From Bryobacterales bacterium (lineage in GTDB: Bacteria; Acidobacteriota; Terriglobia; Bryobacterales; Bryobacteraceae), in NCBI GenBank assembly GCA_020854055.1, contig JADZGD010000129.1, forward strand, positions 35,866 to 99,865: DNA of 64,000 bases. The letters are read 5' to 3'. Positions 9,335 to 19,700 of this stretch are shown here, one piece after another. Under the pieces are notes generated by a model. The model was not told the origin of the DNA. It did no database searches and worked only from the letters and a program-made list of their open reading frames with translations. The position numbers were made by a program, and so were the translations under genes. Numbering within the stretch: position 1 is the first letter of the stretch; each line of letters opens with the position of its first letter.

Positions 9335-11755
9335 ATGCGAAACGCAGCAAACGCGATCCTGTTCCTACTATTGGCCGCCGTGGCGGCGCGGAGCCAATCC
9401 ACCAGCCAGTTCACGGTCTACACGGACGTGGCGGGAGCGACCTTCCGGGTAGATGGGCAACCCTATACATCGCAGACGGTCTTCCTCTGGCCGGCGGGCA
9501 GCAAGCACACCCTGGTGCTGGATGCCATCTCTTACGACAACGATCGCGGCCGGCAATATTCGTGCACCAGTTGGAGTGACAGCAGCGGGCTGCTGATGTC
9601 GGGAGGCGGCCTGACCCAGGTGGTGACGGCGGACCCGAACATCACGTCCTTCAAGGGGACATGCACGGTTTCCGGATTCCGGGTGGACCTGTTCTTCAAT
9701 GGAGATGCGGTTTCGCCTTCGGCAGCTTCCACTGCCTGCGGCGGCGCGGCAAGTACAGACCCCGTGCTGCCAGGGCCGGGGATCGTTCAGGTATCGAGTC
9801 CGGGGATGAGCGGGTGTTTCGGACAAAGCACGTCGTTCTATACAAGCGGCCGGATGACGTTAAACGCGACTCCCTACTCGGGCTGGGTGTTTACCGGGTG
9901 GTCGCCGTCGGGAGCCAGCGCGACGGCTTACATGACGACTTTTAACGTGACCGGGCCGTTCCAACTATCGGCGCGATTCGAGATGGCCCGGCGCGCGCGC
10001 TTCCGCACCAACCCGCCCGGACTGGAAGTGGCGATCGACCACAACATTGTGACCACCGCCGCCGAGACCATCTGCGCGGATTCCGACAGACTGCCGCAAG
10101 GGCCGATCCCGGGCGTGAATATTCCCGGTTCCTACGGCCCGCTGTGCAAAGGCGACTTCGATTTCGCCCTGGGCTCCAGCCATACGCTGGGCGCGCCCTC
10201 GCCGCAGACGGTGGCCGGCGCAAGCTGGATCTTCGATTCCTGGCAGGATGGCAGCGGGCAAAATGCCGTTTACACCGTGCCGTTAGGGTTGGGGGTGGAC
10301 AGCTTCACGGCTCGTTTTGTTCCTGGCGTGCGGGTGGTGATGACGACGAAGCCGTTCGGGCTGAAGATCGGCGTCGATGGGCGGACGAGCTGGCCCAACT
10401 ACAGTTTTGTGTGGGCCGAGGGTTCCAAACATACGCTGGCCGCGCCCGCCGAACAGGCCGATTCCAATGGCCGGCGGTACGCATTCACCGGCTGGTCGAT
10501 GGGCGGTGAAGCGACCCAGGAGTACACGGTGCCGGCGGAGCAGATCGGAATCCTGGTGGCCAACTACGAGTTGCTGGGGCGGGTAAAGATCGCCAGTTCC
10601 CCCTCCGGGATCAACGTACAGGTGGACGATGAAACCTGCACCACACCCTGCACGCTCGATCGCGCCGTGGGCACCACGGTGAAGGTTACCGCTCCATCGA
10701 GTGTGATGCTGGCCGAAGGGACGCGGGCCGATTTCAGCGGCTGGAACGACGCCGGCACGCAGACGCGGACCTACACCTTCACCACCGGCAGCGACTACAT
10801 CGGAGCCATTTACCAGACCTATTACCAGCTTTCGCTCAGTTCCGATCCCGGACAGGCCGCCATCTTCCAATGTTCACCGGAAAGCCCCGACAACTTCTAT
10901 CCGAGCAACAGCCAGGTGGCGCTGAGCGTGAAGGCGAACCCCGGCTTCAAGTTTCTCCGCTGGACGGGCGACATAATGAACAGCCTGGGCGGCGCTACGC
11001 TGGTGGCCATGAGCGGGCCGCGCTCGGCGCGGGCGTTGTTCGAAAAAGTTCCTTACATCGCGCCGAACGGGGTTGTCAACGCGGCGGGTGTGACGCCGGA
11101 CGAAGTGGTTGCGCCCGGTTCGTTGATTGCGATCACCGGCGCCAGCCTGGTGGACCAGCCGGTAGTGGGTCCGCCGAATCCACTGGCGCAGACGCTGGCC
11201 GGAATCTACGTGATGATGGAGGATCGCATTTTGCCGCTGGTTTCGATCGAGCCGGACAAGATTACCGCGCTATTGCCATCCGACGTGAAGCCCGGTGACC
11301 ATACGCTAAAGGTAATTATGCCGGTTCAACCCACGGCGGCGACAGATTTCACCGTAGCCGCCAATGCTCCCGGCCTGTTCGAGAGCCACGATGAGGACGG
11401 CAATACGTTCGCGGCGGCGATCCACGAAGACGGGACACCGATTACACCGGCATCGCCGGCAAAGCGTGATGAACTCATCACGCTGTTCGGAACCGGCTTC
11501 GGCCCTTACGAACGGAGGCTGGTGGACGGCTTTGCGGTACCAAAAACGGCCCATATTTCGCTCACCGACAACGTCACGTTGTGGTTGGGTGAGGGTTCGA
11601 CCGCACCGGTATGGACCGGCGCCGCTCCCGGCATGGTGGGCATCACCGAAACGCAGTTTCGTTTGACCAGCGACCTTCCGCCGGCAACGGCGGTGAAGAT
11701 CAAGGCGACGGTCAACGAACGCGACAGCAATACGGTCGAGTTGCCGGTGGAATAG
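9335..11755 (+). CDS. Secreted repeat protein with TIGR03437 C-terminal domain
   Basis: The 806-residue exported protein starts with signal peptide MRNAANAILFLLLAAVAARS. Residues about 23-575 consist of divergent PEGA/InlB-B-like repeats: strands resembling V.T.P.G...VDG, followed by a GSKHTL turn and a FTGWS-type strand. They occur near 23, 220, 330 and 415. Residues about 577-806 form the TIGR03437 domain (NGVVNAAG at its start, then APGSLIAITG, LPLVSIEPDKITALLP and LFGTGFGP). This domain is abundant in Solibacter-like Acidobacteriota, and its function is unknown. Surface adhesion or carbohydrate binding is only a guess. A TTG at 9326 is a possible alternative start; ATG 9335 begins the signal peptide cleanly. 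Confidence 0.85.
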   Translation: MRNAANAILFLLLAAVAARSQSTSQFTVYTDVAGATFRVDGQPYTSQTVFLWPAGSKHTLVLDAISYDNDRGRQYSCTSWSDSSGLLMSGGGLTQVVTADPNITSFKGTCTVSGFRVDLFFNGDAVSPSAASTACGGAASTDPVLPGPGIVQVSSPGMSGCFGQSTSFYTSGRMTLNATPYSGWVFTGWSPSGASATAYMTTFNVTGPFQLSARFEMARRARFRTNPPGLEVAIDHNIVTTAAETICADSDRLPQGPIPGVNIPGSYGPLCKGDFDFALGSSHTLGAPSPQTVAGASWIFDSWQDGSGQNAVYTVPLGLGVDSFTARFVPGVRVVMTTKPFGLKIGVDGRTSWPNYSFVWAEGSKHTLAAPAEQADSNGRRYAFTGWSMGGEATQEYTVPAEQIGILVANYELLGRVKIASSPSGINVQVDDETCTTPCTLDRAVGTTVKVTAPSSVMLAEGTRADFSGWNDAGTQTRTYTFTTGSDYIGAIYQTYYQLSLSSDPGQAAIFQCSPESPDNFYPSNSQVALSVKANPGFKFLRWTGDIMNSLGGATLVAMSGPRSARALFEKVPYIAPNGVVNAAGVTPDEVVAPGSLIAITGASLVDQPVVGPPNPLAQTLAGIYVMMEDRILPLVSIEPDKITALLPSDVKPGDHTLKVIMPVQPTAATDFTVAANAPGLFESHDEDGNTFAAAIHEDGTPITPASPAKRDELITLFGTGFGPYERRLVDGFAVPKTAHISLTDNVTLWLGEGSTAPVWTGAAPGMVGITETQFRLTSDLPPATAVKIKATVNERDSNTVELPVE

Positions 11756-11785
11756 GCGGGGGAACTCCAGCGGTTGGTTGGCGGC

Positions 11786-11791
11786 TATACT
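11786..11791 (+). promoter_or_regulatory. Candidate -10 element (CGGCTATACT context)
   Basis: TATACT lies 15 bases before the ATG at 11806, without a recognisable -35. If used, transcription would begin only about eight bases before the start codon. The same extended sequence CGGCTATACT recurs upstream of the gene at 61410. Confidence 0.4.
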
Positions 11792-11805
11792 GAAAACAAG
11801 CTGCA

Positions 11806-12357
11806 ATGCGTTATTTTCTCCGCCGCCGTTTTCCCGGCTACGCGCGCGTTCTCATCGTCGAAAGCGGACCGCGGCAGGTACTGGAGCGCTTTCTGCCCGG
11901 ATTCCTGGAAAGGAACCGCGAGGAGATCGAGACGCTGGACCTGGTGACGTGTTTCAGCGAACAGCCCGCGGCACTACCAGCAGGCAGCGCACGCGTTTAC
12001 CGGACCGGTGAATATGGCGGCGCAGACGGCCGCGAGCGGCTGATTCAGGCTCTGAAAGCGAACCGATACGCGACGCTGGTGGTGCTGTGCGCCGACAGCC
12101 CGATCCTGGCCAAGTGGAAAGCCTACCTGGCCTGGAAACTACCCGCGGCGGTACTGATTGTCAACGAGAACGGCGACTACTTCCACCTGAACCGCGCCCA
12201 CTGGTCAACCATCGTGGAGTTCGCGTTGACGCGATCCGGACTCCAGGGCGCTTCGGCTGCGCCGACACTGGCACGGGTGGCGGCCTTTCCGTTCACGTTC
12301 GTTTACCTGCTGTTGTCGGCCATGGCGGTTCATCTACGAAGGAGGGTCCGAGCATGA
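11806..12357 (+). CDS. Hypothetical protein with C-terminal membrane anchor
   Basis: I do not recognise this 183-residue protein. The N-terminal 145 residues look like an alpha/beta fold: strands YARVLIVESG and ATLVVLCAD separated by helices, then AAVLIVNENGDYFHL. This loosely resembles half of a nucleotide-sugar glycosyltransferase. One hydrophobic segment (about 158-175) followed by HLRRRVRA suggests a C-terminal anchor with a cytoplasmic basic tail. No ribosome-binding site precedes ATG 11806, and the only -10-like element is 15 bases upstream, so the message may be almost leaderless. The stop overlaps the start of the quinone-reductase gene by four bases, indicating coupling. Confidence 0.7.
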   Translation: MRYFLRRRFPGYARVLIVESGPRQVLERFLPGFLERNREEIETLDLVTCFSEQPAALPAGSARVYRTGEYGGADGRERLIQALKANRYATLVVLCADSPILAKWKAYLAWKLPAAVLIVNENGDYFHLNRAHWSTIVEFALTRSGLQGASAAPTLARVAAFPFTFVYLLLSAMAVHLRRRVRA

Positions 12358-13334
12358 AGGCGGTGGTTGCGACGGGGCCGGGAGGATTGGAAGTGCTTAG
12401 AACGGTCACCATGCCTGACCCGGCACCGGCGGCGGGGGAGGCCGTGGTGCGGCTGTCGGCCATCGGTGTCAATTTCATCGACATCTACTTCCGCACCGGA
12501 TTATACAAAGCTCCGGCGCCGGTGCTACTGGGCCACGAAGGCGCAGGCACGGTAGAAGCGGTAGGTAAAGGTGTCACCACGGTCAAGCCGGGAGACAGGG
12601 TGGCCTATGCCGGCATACGCGGCTCTTATGCCGAGTTGCATTCGGTTCCGGCGTCTCAATTAGTGCCGCTTCCCGATTCCGTTCGCTTCGAGCAGGGGGC
12701 GGCGGTGATGTTACAGGGAATGACCGCGCATTACCTGACGTATTCCACTTACCCGCTGAAACCGGGCGACACCGCGCTGGTGCATGCCGCCGCCGGAGGA
12801 GTGGGGTTGCTGCTGATCCAGATAGCAAAAAAGCGGGGAGCGATTGTTATCGGAACAACGTCAACAGAGGAAAAGGCCAAATTGGCGATGGAGGCCGGCG
12901 CGGATCACGTGATTCTGTACGACCGCACCGATTTTCAGGCGGAGACACGGCGGTTGACGGGCGGACGGGGCGTGAACGTCGTCTACGACTCGGTTGGCAA
13001 GGCCACCTTTGCCAAGAGCCTGGACAGCCTGGCAACGCTGGGGATGATGGTGAGCTATGGCAATGCCAGCGGCCCGGCTCCGGCGATAGAACCGCTGACG
13101 TTGAGCCAGAAAGGCTCGTTGTTTCTGACCCGCCCGGTGATGGGGCACTATGTTGCCACCCGCGAGAGTCTGCTATGGCGGGCGGGCGACGTGCTGGGCT
13201 GGGTGGCGGACGGAAGCCTGAAGCTGCATATCAGCCACGAATTTCCCCTGGAAGAGGCGGGCAAGGCGCAACAACTGCTCGGCTCCCGGGGATCCACGGG
13301 AAAACTGCTGTTGAAAACAGGAGCAATTCAGTAA
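12354..13334 (+). CDS. NADPH:quinone reductase-type oxidoreductase (zinc-free MDR family)
   Basis: The 326-residue enzyme of the medium-chain dehydrogenase/reductase family probably reduces quinones or enones with NADPH in the cytoplasm. A GroES-like domain (about 1-125) contains [13 protein letters not shown] near 60-72. The Rossmann domain has [14 protein letters not shown] near 142-155 as the cofactor-binding turn. The zinc-binding cysteines of alcohol dehydrogenases are absent, as in Qor proteins. ATG 12354 is preceded by AAGGAGGG at good spacing and overlaps the previous stop as ATGA. Specific substrate cannot be told. Confidence 0.88.
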   Translation: MKAVVATGPGGLEVLRTVTMPDPAPAAGEAVVRLSAIGVNFIDIYFRTGLYKAPAPVLLGHEGAGTVEAVGKGVTTVKPGDRVAYAGIRGSYAELHSVPASQLVPLPDSVRFEQGAAVMLQGMTAHYLTYSTYPLKPGDTALVHAAAGGVGLLLIQIAKKRGAIVIGTTSTEEKAKLAMEAGADHVILYDRTDFQAETRRLTGGRGVNVVYDSVGKATFAKSLDSLATLGMMVSYGNASGPAPAIEPLTLSQKGSLFLTRPVMGHYVATRESLLWRAGDVLGWVADGSLKLHISHEFPLEEAGKAQQLLGSRGSTGKLLLKTGAIQ

Positions 13335-13397
13335 ACTGCCGTGTCCCGGCGCGCGTCAATCGGAGTAAGCTGTGGGTAGGAAGGTTGTGTAGATCCG

Positions 13398-14129
13398 ATG
13401 CGCGACCGATGGGCCGGAAAACTGGCAATTGCCGCCGCGGTGCTGATCGCCGGAGCAAGTCCGGGAAACCCGTTGTTGGCTCAGCACCGGCAGGGAGGCG
13501 TGGTTCGCTCCGGCGGACCGGTTCTACCGCCGCCACCGAAACCCTTCGGAAACGGGTACGGAAGCGCGGCCTTTCCAGGCACCGGTGGTCCTCCCGGGGC
13601 AGGGATCTACGGCGGTTCCACGGTTCGCCGGCCTCGCGACGGCGCCGGCGGCAGGCACGATCGCCGGGGCCGGGGAGGAGGAATGGAGCGCGGCGGATCC
13701 TATGTTCCGTACCTGTATCCCATGTACTGGGGCGACACTTTCTGGAACAACGGATACTATCCGCCCGAGCCGGTAGCCGAACCGGCGCCCGAAGCGGCGG
13801 AAACAGCGCCACCCCCCGCCGGACCGGTGATCATCAACCAGTACTTCAACTCCCCGCCAGTGAATCCCGCCATGCGGGAGTACCACCAGGGCGACCTGCC
13901 GCCAGCCACGGCGCAGCCTCAGTCCGACGCCGGCGGCGCGGAGAACGGACAGCAGGGCTCGGGACTCTACAAACTGGTGTTCAAAGATGGCACGGTGCAG
14001 TTGGTTCGCGGTTATTCAATCAGCGGCAACACGATCAGCTTCGTGACACCGTATGGTTCGCTGCGCCGGGTAAGCCTGGATCAATTCGACCCGGAAGCCA
14101 CCGAAAAATTAAACCACCAGGCCAGATGA
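13398..14129 (+). CDS. Secreted Gly/Pro-rich low-complexity protein
   Basis: Unrecognised 243-residue protein. A signal peptide (about 1-29, ending LLAQ) is followed by a long Gly/Pro/Arg-rich disordered segment to about residue 105. Next come a Tyr/Trp-rich patch (SYVPYLYPMYWGDTFW at about 101-116), a Pro/Ala-rich linker, and a compact C-terminal part (about 190-240: GLYKLVFKDGTVQLVRGY, then a SFVTPYG strand). That last module resembles the small beta-rich tails common in exported acidobacterial proteins. It is probably periplasmic or surface exposed. It lies 63 bases after the quinone reductase and before the metal-efflux operon, with no clear functional tie to either. Confidence 0.72.
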   Translation: MRDRWAGKLAIAAAVLIAGASPGNPLLAQHRQGGVVRSGGPVLPPPPKPFGNGYGSAAFPGTGGPPGAGIYGGSTVRRPRDGAGGRHDRRGRGGGMERGGSYVPYLYPMYWGDTFWNNGYYPPEPVAEPAPEAAETAPPPAGPVIINQYFNSPPVNPAMREYHQGDLPPATAQPQSDAGGAENGQQGSGLYKLVFKDGTVQLVRGYSISGNTISFVTPYGSLRRVSLDQFDPEATEKLNHQAR

Positions 14130-14169
14130 CTGCGGCAGTTACCAAAGATTTTAGAAACGAGTTGGCTGC

Positions 14170-14186
14170 CAGGTACGCCCTACCTG
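14170..14186. promoter_or_regulatory. Inverted repeat CAGGTA-N5-TACCTG before the metal-efflux operon
   Basis: Perfect six-base arms separated by five bases, 76 bases before the TolC-like start. The size and position suit a dimeric repressor or MerR-type operator, but no regulator gene is nearby and no convincing promoter flanks it. Confidence 0.4.
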
Positions 14187-14261
14187 AAGAGTGACCCGCG
14201 CGAAGGACTATCTTTAGAGACGATCACACGATGCCGGTTCGGCTTCGTATCCTGGAGCTAA

Positions 14262-15566
14262 ATGCACTTTGGTCCGGTTTTCACACTCGCAGTGCTGGGT
14301 ATTCCCTTGTGTGCACCAGCGGCCAACTGGGGCGCCGCGAACCAGGCCGAATCCCAACCGGTGTCTTCGATCACCATGGACCAGGCGGTATCGGAGGCGC
14401 TCAAGCACAATCTCTCGCTCCTGGCTCAACGCTACAGCGTATCGGTGGCCGAAGCGGCCAAGATTACAGCCGGGTTACGTCCGAACCCGGTGCTGTCGTT
14501 GAGCGCCGATCATCTGGACCTGCTGGGCACCGGATTCAACGAAATCAACGGCGCCGGCCCGCCGGAATATTCGCTGCGCACCGATTTCGTTTTCGAACGG
14601 GGCCGCAAGCGGCAGTTCCGGATGGACTTTGCCGAGGCCAACCGGTTCGAGGTGGAAGCGGAAGTGCTCAACGCCGCCCGGAACGTTGTATTGGACGTGG
14701 AGAACGCCTTCATCGACCTGCGGCTGGCGGACGACAGCCTGAAACTGGCCGAGGAAAACCATCAAGCGCTTCAGAAGATTGTGGAGTTGAACAGCGTTCG
14801 AGTTCGAACCGGCGACCTGCCGGAGGTGGAGTTGCTGCGGATAGGGGTGGCGGCAGTGCAATCACGCAACCAGGTTTACCAGGCGCGGTTGCGGGTCCGC
14901 ACGGCTCGCAACCGGCTGATGCTGCTCCTCGGCCGAGCGAGTGGTGGGGGGACCCTGACGGCGGCCGGCGAGTTGCGGCGCGACGCGGGGCCATCGGCGC
15001 TCGACCAGTTGATGACCCAGGCTCTCGAAGCCCGCCCGGACCTGGAGGCGGCGCGGCGAACCGCAGCCCGGTCGCAGGCCGAGTTGCGGCTGCAGATTGC
15101 ACAGGGCAAGGTGGATTACACCGTTGGCTCCGAGTACCGGCGCCAGGACGGAGTGAACGGCCGGGGCAATACGCTGGGCTTCTTCGTACAGACAAACCTG
15201 CCGCTTTTCAACCGGAACCAGGGCGAGATCGAACGTGTCCGCCGCGAACTGCAGCAGCACGAGGCCCGGCTGAAGCAGGTGCAGGCGGAGATTCGCACCG
15301 AGGTTACCGACGCGTTCGACCAGTTTCAGACTTCCAAGACGTTATTGCACGGAATTGAGACCGACATGCTGAGGCAGGCGCGGGAGGTACGGGAAATCAC
15401 CGAATATTCGTACCGCCGCGGCGAGGCCAGCCTGATCGAGTTCCTGGATGCCCAGCGGGCATTCAACGACACCATGCAAAGTTATAACGAGGCCCGGGCG
15501 GAATATGCGCGAAGCCTCTATCTCCTGGATGCAACCACGGGACGGACTCCTCAAGACCACCAATGA
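14262..15566 (+). CDS. TolC/CzcC-type outer-membrane efflux channel
   Basis: Outer-membrane exit duct of a tripartite metal efflux system. The 434 residues include a signal sequence (about 1-25), then two internally repeated TolC halves rich in long amphipathic helices: ITMDQAVSEALKHNL near 38-52 opens the first, and ALDQLMTQALEARPDLEAA near 247-265 the second. The GEASLIEFLDAQRAF signature near 387-401 is typical of this family. ATG 14262 has GGAG five bases upstream. The stop overlaps the adaptor start as ATGA, so all three efflux components are coupled. Confidence 0.93.
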   Translation: MHFGPVFTLAVLGIPLCAPAANWGAANQAESQPVSSITMDQAVSEALKHNLSLLAQRYSVSVAEAAKITAGLRPNPVLSLSADHLDLLGTGFNEINGAGPPEYSLRTDFVFERGRKRQFRMDFAEANRFEVEAEVLNAARNVVLDVENAFIDLRLADDSLKLAEENHQALQKIVELNSVRVRTGDLPEVELLRIGVAAVQSRNQVYQARLRVRTARNRLMLLLGRASGGGTLTAAGELRRDAGPSALDQLMTQALEARPDLEAARRTAARSQAELRLQIAQGKVDYTVGSEYRRQDGVNGRGNTLGFFVQTNLPLFNRNQGEIERVRRELQQHEARLKQVQAEIRTEVTDAFDQFQTSKTLLHGIETDMLRQAREVREITEYSYRRGEASLIEFLDAQRAFNDTMQSYNEARAEYARSLYLLDATTGRTPQDHQ

Positions 15567-16726
15567 CAAGGACCTGGCCGATGGCGGCCGTATTCGCAGC
15601 CATCGCATTGTTTACCGGCTGCCACCGCGCGGCCGATGACGCCGCTCACAAGACAGACGATCCGGCGCAACTGGCGCCAAACCAGATTCTGCTTCCCGCC
15701 GGTTCCCCGAAGCTGCAGAGCATCCGGGTGGAAGCGGTGGAAGCGCGCAGCGTGTGCACCGAGGAAGTCACCGCGCCGGGCAAGGTGGAGGCAATTCCGG
15801 CGCGGGTGGTGCGGGTGGTGATGCCGGTGGCGGGGCGTGTGACCAGGGTGATGGCCGGACTGGGCGACTCGGTCAAGCGGGGACAGCCGTTGTTGTCGAT
15901 CATGAGCCCGGACGTAAGTTCGGCGATCTCGGCCTACCGGCAGGCCGAGGCGCGCGTGCGGCAGGCGAAATCGGACGTGACCAAGGCCGAATCCGACCTG
16001 GCGCGCAACCGCGACCTCTACGAACACCACGCCCTGGCCCAGAAAGAGATCGTCAACTCGGAAGCCGCGCTGGCGCAGGCGACATCGGGACTGGAGCAGG
16101 CCGAAGCGGCCCGATCGGAGGGGTTGAAGCGGTTGCAGATTTTCGATCTGACCGCGGATGATTTCAACCAGGAAATCGTAGTGCGGTCGTCATTATCGGG
16201 CAAGGTGCTGGAATTGAATGTCGCCCCCGGGGAATATCGCAACGACACTTCAACCCCGCTACTGACGATTGCGGACCTCAGTTTGGTCTACGTCGCCGCC
16301 GATGTGCCGGAGGACCAGGTTCGGATGGTCAACCCCGGCGAACCGGTGGAGGTGAGCCTGACGGCCTGGCCGGCGGAGATCTTTCACGGCCGGGTGGCGC
16401 GGATTGCCGACATGGTGGACCCGCAGACAAGAACTTTGAAGGTGCGCGCGGAACTGCTCAATCCGGGTGAACGGCTGCGCCCTGAGATGTTCGCCCAGGT
16501 CCGGCACAAGGAAGCGTACCAGACGCTGCCGGTGGTGCCGGCCGCGGCGCTGATTCAGGAAGAAAACCAGGCCAGCGTGTGGGTGCAGAAGAAGCCGAAT
16601 CTGTTTGAGCGCGTGAAGGTGCGCACCGGGCCGCGCGAGGACGGCCACATCGCCATCCTTTCCGGAGTGAAGGCCGGCGACCGGGTTGTGGTGGACGGCG
16701 TCATGCTGCTGGGAGCTGGTTTATGA
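15563..16726 (+). CDS. Periplasmic adaptor (membrane-fusion) subunit, CzcB/CusB type
   Basis: Links the RND permease to the outer-membrane channel. The 387-residue precursor has a lipoprotein signal (FTGC, lipidated Cys20), so it is anchored to the inner membrane. A lipoyl-like strand (PVAGRVTRVMAGLGDSVKRG near 88-107) and a helical hairpin (about 110-185) are followed by the second lipoyl half with ISIVV-like EIVVRSSLSGKVLELNV, and then beta-barrel domains. An LRPEMFAQV motif near 305-313 is characteristic of these adaptors. The histidine-rich N-terminus of some CusB proteins is missing. It overlaps both neighbours by four bases. Confidence 0.93.
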   Translation: MTRTWPMAAVFAAIALFTGCHRAADDAAHKTDDPAQLAPNQILLPAGSPKLQSIRVEAVEARSVCTEEVTAPGKVEAIPARVVRVVMPVAGRVTRVMAGLGDSVKRGQPLLSIMSPDVSSAISAYRQAEARVRQAKSDVTKAESDLARNRDLYEHHALAQKEIVNSEAALAQATSGLEQAEAARSEGLKRLQIFDLTADDFNQEIVVRSSLSGKVLELNVAPGEYRNDTSTPLLTIADLSLVYVAADVPEDQVRMVNPGEPVEVSLTAWPAEIFHGRVARIADMVDPQTRTLKVRAELLNPGERLRPEMFAQVRHKEAYQTLPVVPAAALIQEENQASVWVQKKPNLFERVKVRTGPREDGHIAILSGVKAGDRVVVDGVMLLGAGL

Positions 16727-19700
16727 TTGCGGCGCTGCTGCGATACGCTCTGCATCAGCGCTTCATTACGGTGGTACTGGGGCTGGCGCTGATCGGGCTG
16801 GGTATCTACTCGTTTTTACAACTGAAGCTGGACGCCTATCCCGACATCTCCGATACGCAGGTGGTGGTAATCACCACGCTGCCCGGCAACGCGGCCGAGG
16901 AGATGGAGGAGCAGGTCACGGTTCCGCTCGAACGGGCGCTGAACAGCGTACCCCAGGTGATTGGACGGCGGTCAAGAACCATCTACGGCCTATCGGTGAT
17001 TGAACTGACGTTCGCCTACGGCACGGACGACTATTTTGCGCGGCAGGTGGTGCTTGAAAAGCTGCGGGATGCGGAGTTGCCGCCGGGAGCCCAACCGTCT
17101 CTGGGACCGCTTTCCACGCCGGTCGGAGAGTTGTACAGGTATCGCGTCGAAGGGCCCCCGCAGTACGACGAAATCCAGTTGCGGGAACTGGAAGACTGGG
17201 TGATTGAGCCGCGCCTGCGGCAGGTGCCGGGCATCGCCGACATCACGCCATTCGGCGGTAAGGTGAAGCAGTACCAGATCCAGGTGGACCCGCTGGCGTT
17301 GGAAAAATACGGTTTGACGATCGACCAGATCGGCCAGGCGGTAAACGCCAACAACCGCAACGCCGGCGGGGCGATTCTCGATAACGATCAGCAATCGATG
17401 GTCGTGCGCGGCGTGGGCCTGCTGCGCTCGACGGCGGACATCGAAAACATCGTATTGAAGTCGGCCGCCGGCGTGCCGGTCTACATCCGGGATATCGGCA
17501 AGGTGATTATCGGCGCGGCGCCGCAGACCGGGATCTTCGGTGTAGGGGACCGGTCCGGCGGCGTTGAGGGCATCGTGCTGATGAGGCGCGGCGAGAACCC
17601 GAGCGAGGTGCTGGATGGCGTGGTAGCGGCGATCGCCGAACTGAACTCCAAGTTGCCGGGCGGAGTGAAGATCGTGCCCCTTTACGACCGGCGGGAACTG
17701 GTCAGCAACACACTCCACACGGTGACGCACACACTGATGGAGGGCCTGGTGATCGTGGTGGCGGTGCTGTTTCTGTTTCTCGGCAGCGCACGCGCGGCGC
17801 TGTTGACTGCGCTGACGATTCCGCTCTCGCTGCTGTTCGCTTTCATCTGCATGAACTTTTCGGGCGTGCCGGCGAACCTGTTGAGCCTGGGAGCGCTGGA
17901 CTTCGGAATCATTGTAGACGGCACGCTGGTGATGGTGGAGCACGTGGTGCATAACCTGTCCCGCAACAGCGAAGGCGAGAAAAGCGTGCTAACCAATATC
18001 CGCAACTCCGCGCTGGAGGTGGAACGCCCCATCTTCTTCTCGCTGCTGATCCTGGTTTCGGCCTATCTGCCGCTGTTCACACTACAGCGCGTGGAGCGGC
18101 GGTTGTTTACGCCGATGGCCTTCACGGTCTGCGCGGCGCTGCTCGGCTCGATGCTGCTGACGCTGACGGTGGTGCCGGTTCTGGCAACCTACGTTTTTCG
18201 CAAGGGGGCAAAGACGTGGGAGAATCCCGTGCTGGCCTGGGTGTACGGCCACTACCGGACCCTGCTTTCCCGGTTGCTTCCCAAAGCCGGATTCGTGGTG
18301 GCGGGAGCCACGTTGGTGGTGGCGGGAGCGTTTGCGCTGGCTACCGGGCTGGGTTCGGAGTTTCTTCCGTCGCTCGACGAAGGAGTGATCTGGGTGCGGG
18401 CCAACCTGCCCCCCGGCATATCGCTGGCGAAGTCAGCCCAAGTGGCGTCCGAGATTCGCCGGCTCATCGCCAAGACTCCCGAAGTGAAGCTGGTGTCATC
18501 CCAGACCGGCCGCAACGATTCGGGCACCGACCCCTACGGGCCCAACCGCAACGAGATTCTGGTCAGCGTCAAGCCTTACAACCAGTGGCCAAAGGGTACC
18601 ACGAAGGCCGACGTAGTGGACGAGATCAGCCGGCGGCTGCGCGCCAGCATTCCGGGGGCAAACTTTGCCTTTACGCAACCGATTCTGGACAACGTGACCG
18701 AAGCCGTTACCGGTTCGGCAGCCGACCTGGCGGTGATCTTATCGGGACCGGACCTGGCCGAGTTGCGGCGCATTGCCGAAACGGTACTCGAGATGATCCG
18801 TAAGGTACCCGGCGCAACCGATCCAGCCATCGAGCAGGAGGCGGACCAGGCGCAACTTCGCATCCGCATCGACCGGACCAAAGTGGCACGCTACGGGCTC
18901 AATGTGCAAGACGTCTCCAATCTGATTGAACTGGCCATCGGAGGCCGGCCGGTGAGCACACTCTACCAGGGAGAGCGGAAGTTCGACATCACGGCCCGCT
19001 ACTCGCCGGAATCGCGCGCCGATATCAACGACCTGCGAAAGATCCTGGTGCATGCTCCCGACGGCGCCCGGGTTCCGCTGGCCGAACTGGCCGATATTCA
19101 GGTAATTAGCGGAGCCAGTATCATCGCGCGCCGCGAAAACCATCGCCAGATCACAGTAAAGACCAATATTCGGGGGCGGGACCAGGGTGGTTTTGTCGAG
19201 GATGCCCAGCGGCGCTTCGAGCGCCAGATCAAGCTGCCGGCAGGTTATACGGTGGAGTGGGGCGGCCAGTTTGAAAACCTGGACCGCGCGAGAAAACGGC
19301 TGGCGCTGGTGCTGCCGATGACGATCGCCCTGATCTTCGCACTGCTGTTTTTTACCTTCGGCTCCCCGGTCTACGCCGGCCTGGTCCTGATGAACGTGCC
19401 GTTCTCGCTGGTTGGGGGCATCGCCCTGCTGTGGCTGAGAGGCATCAATCTCAGCGTTTCAGCGGCCGTCGGCTTCATCAGCCTGTTCGGCGTGGCAGTG
19501 ATGAGCGGCGTGCTGGTGATCGCCGAAATCAACCGGCGGCGCAGAGAAGAAAGCCAGCCACTGGAGCAGGCGGTGGTGGAAGGAGCGCTGGCGCAGGTGC
19601 GCCCGGTGCTGATGATGGTAATCGTGGCGCTACTCGGAATGGTTCCGGCGGCGCGGGCCGTAGGAATCGGCTCCGACATCCAACGTCCACTGGCGACGGT

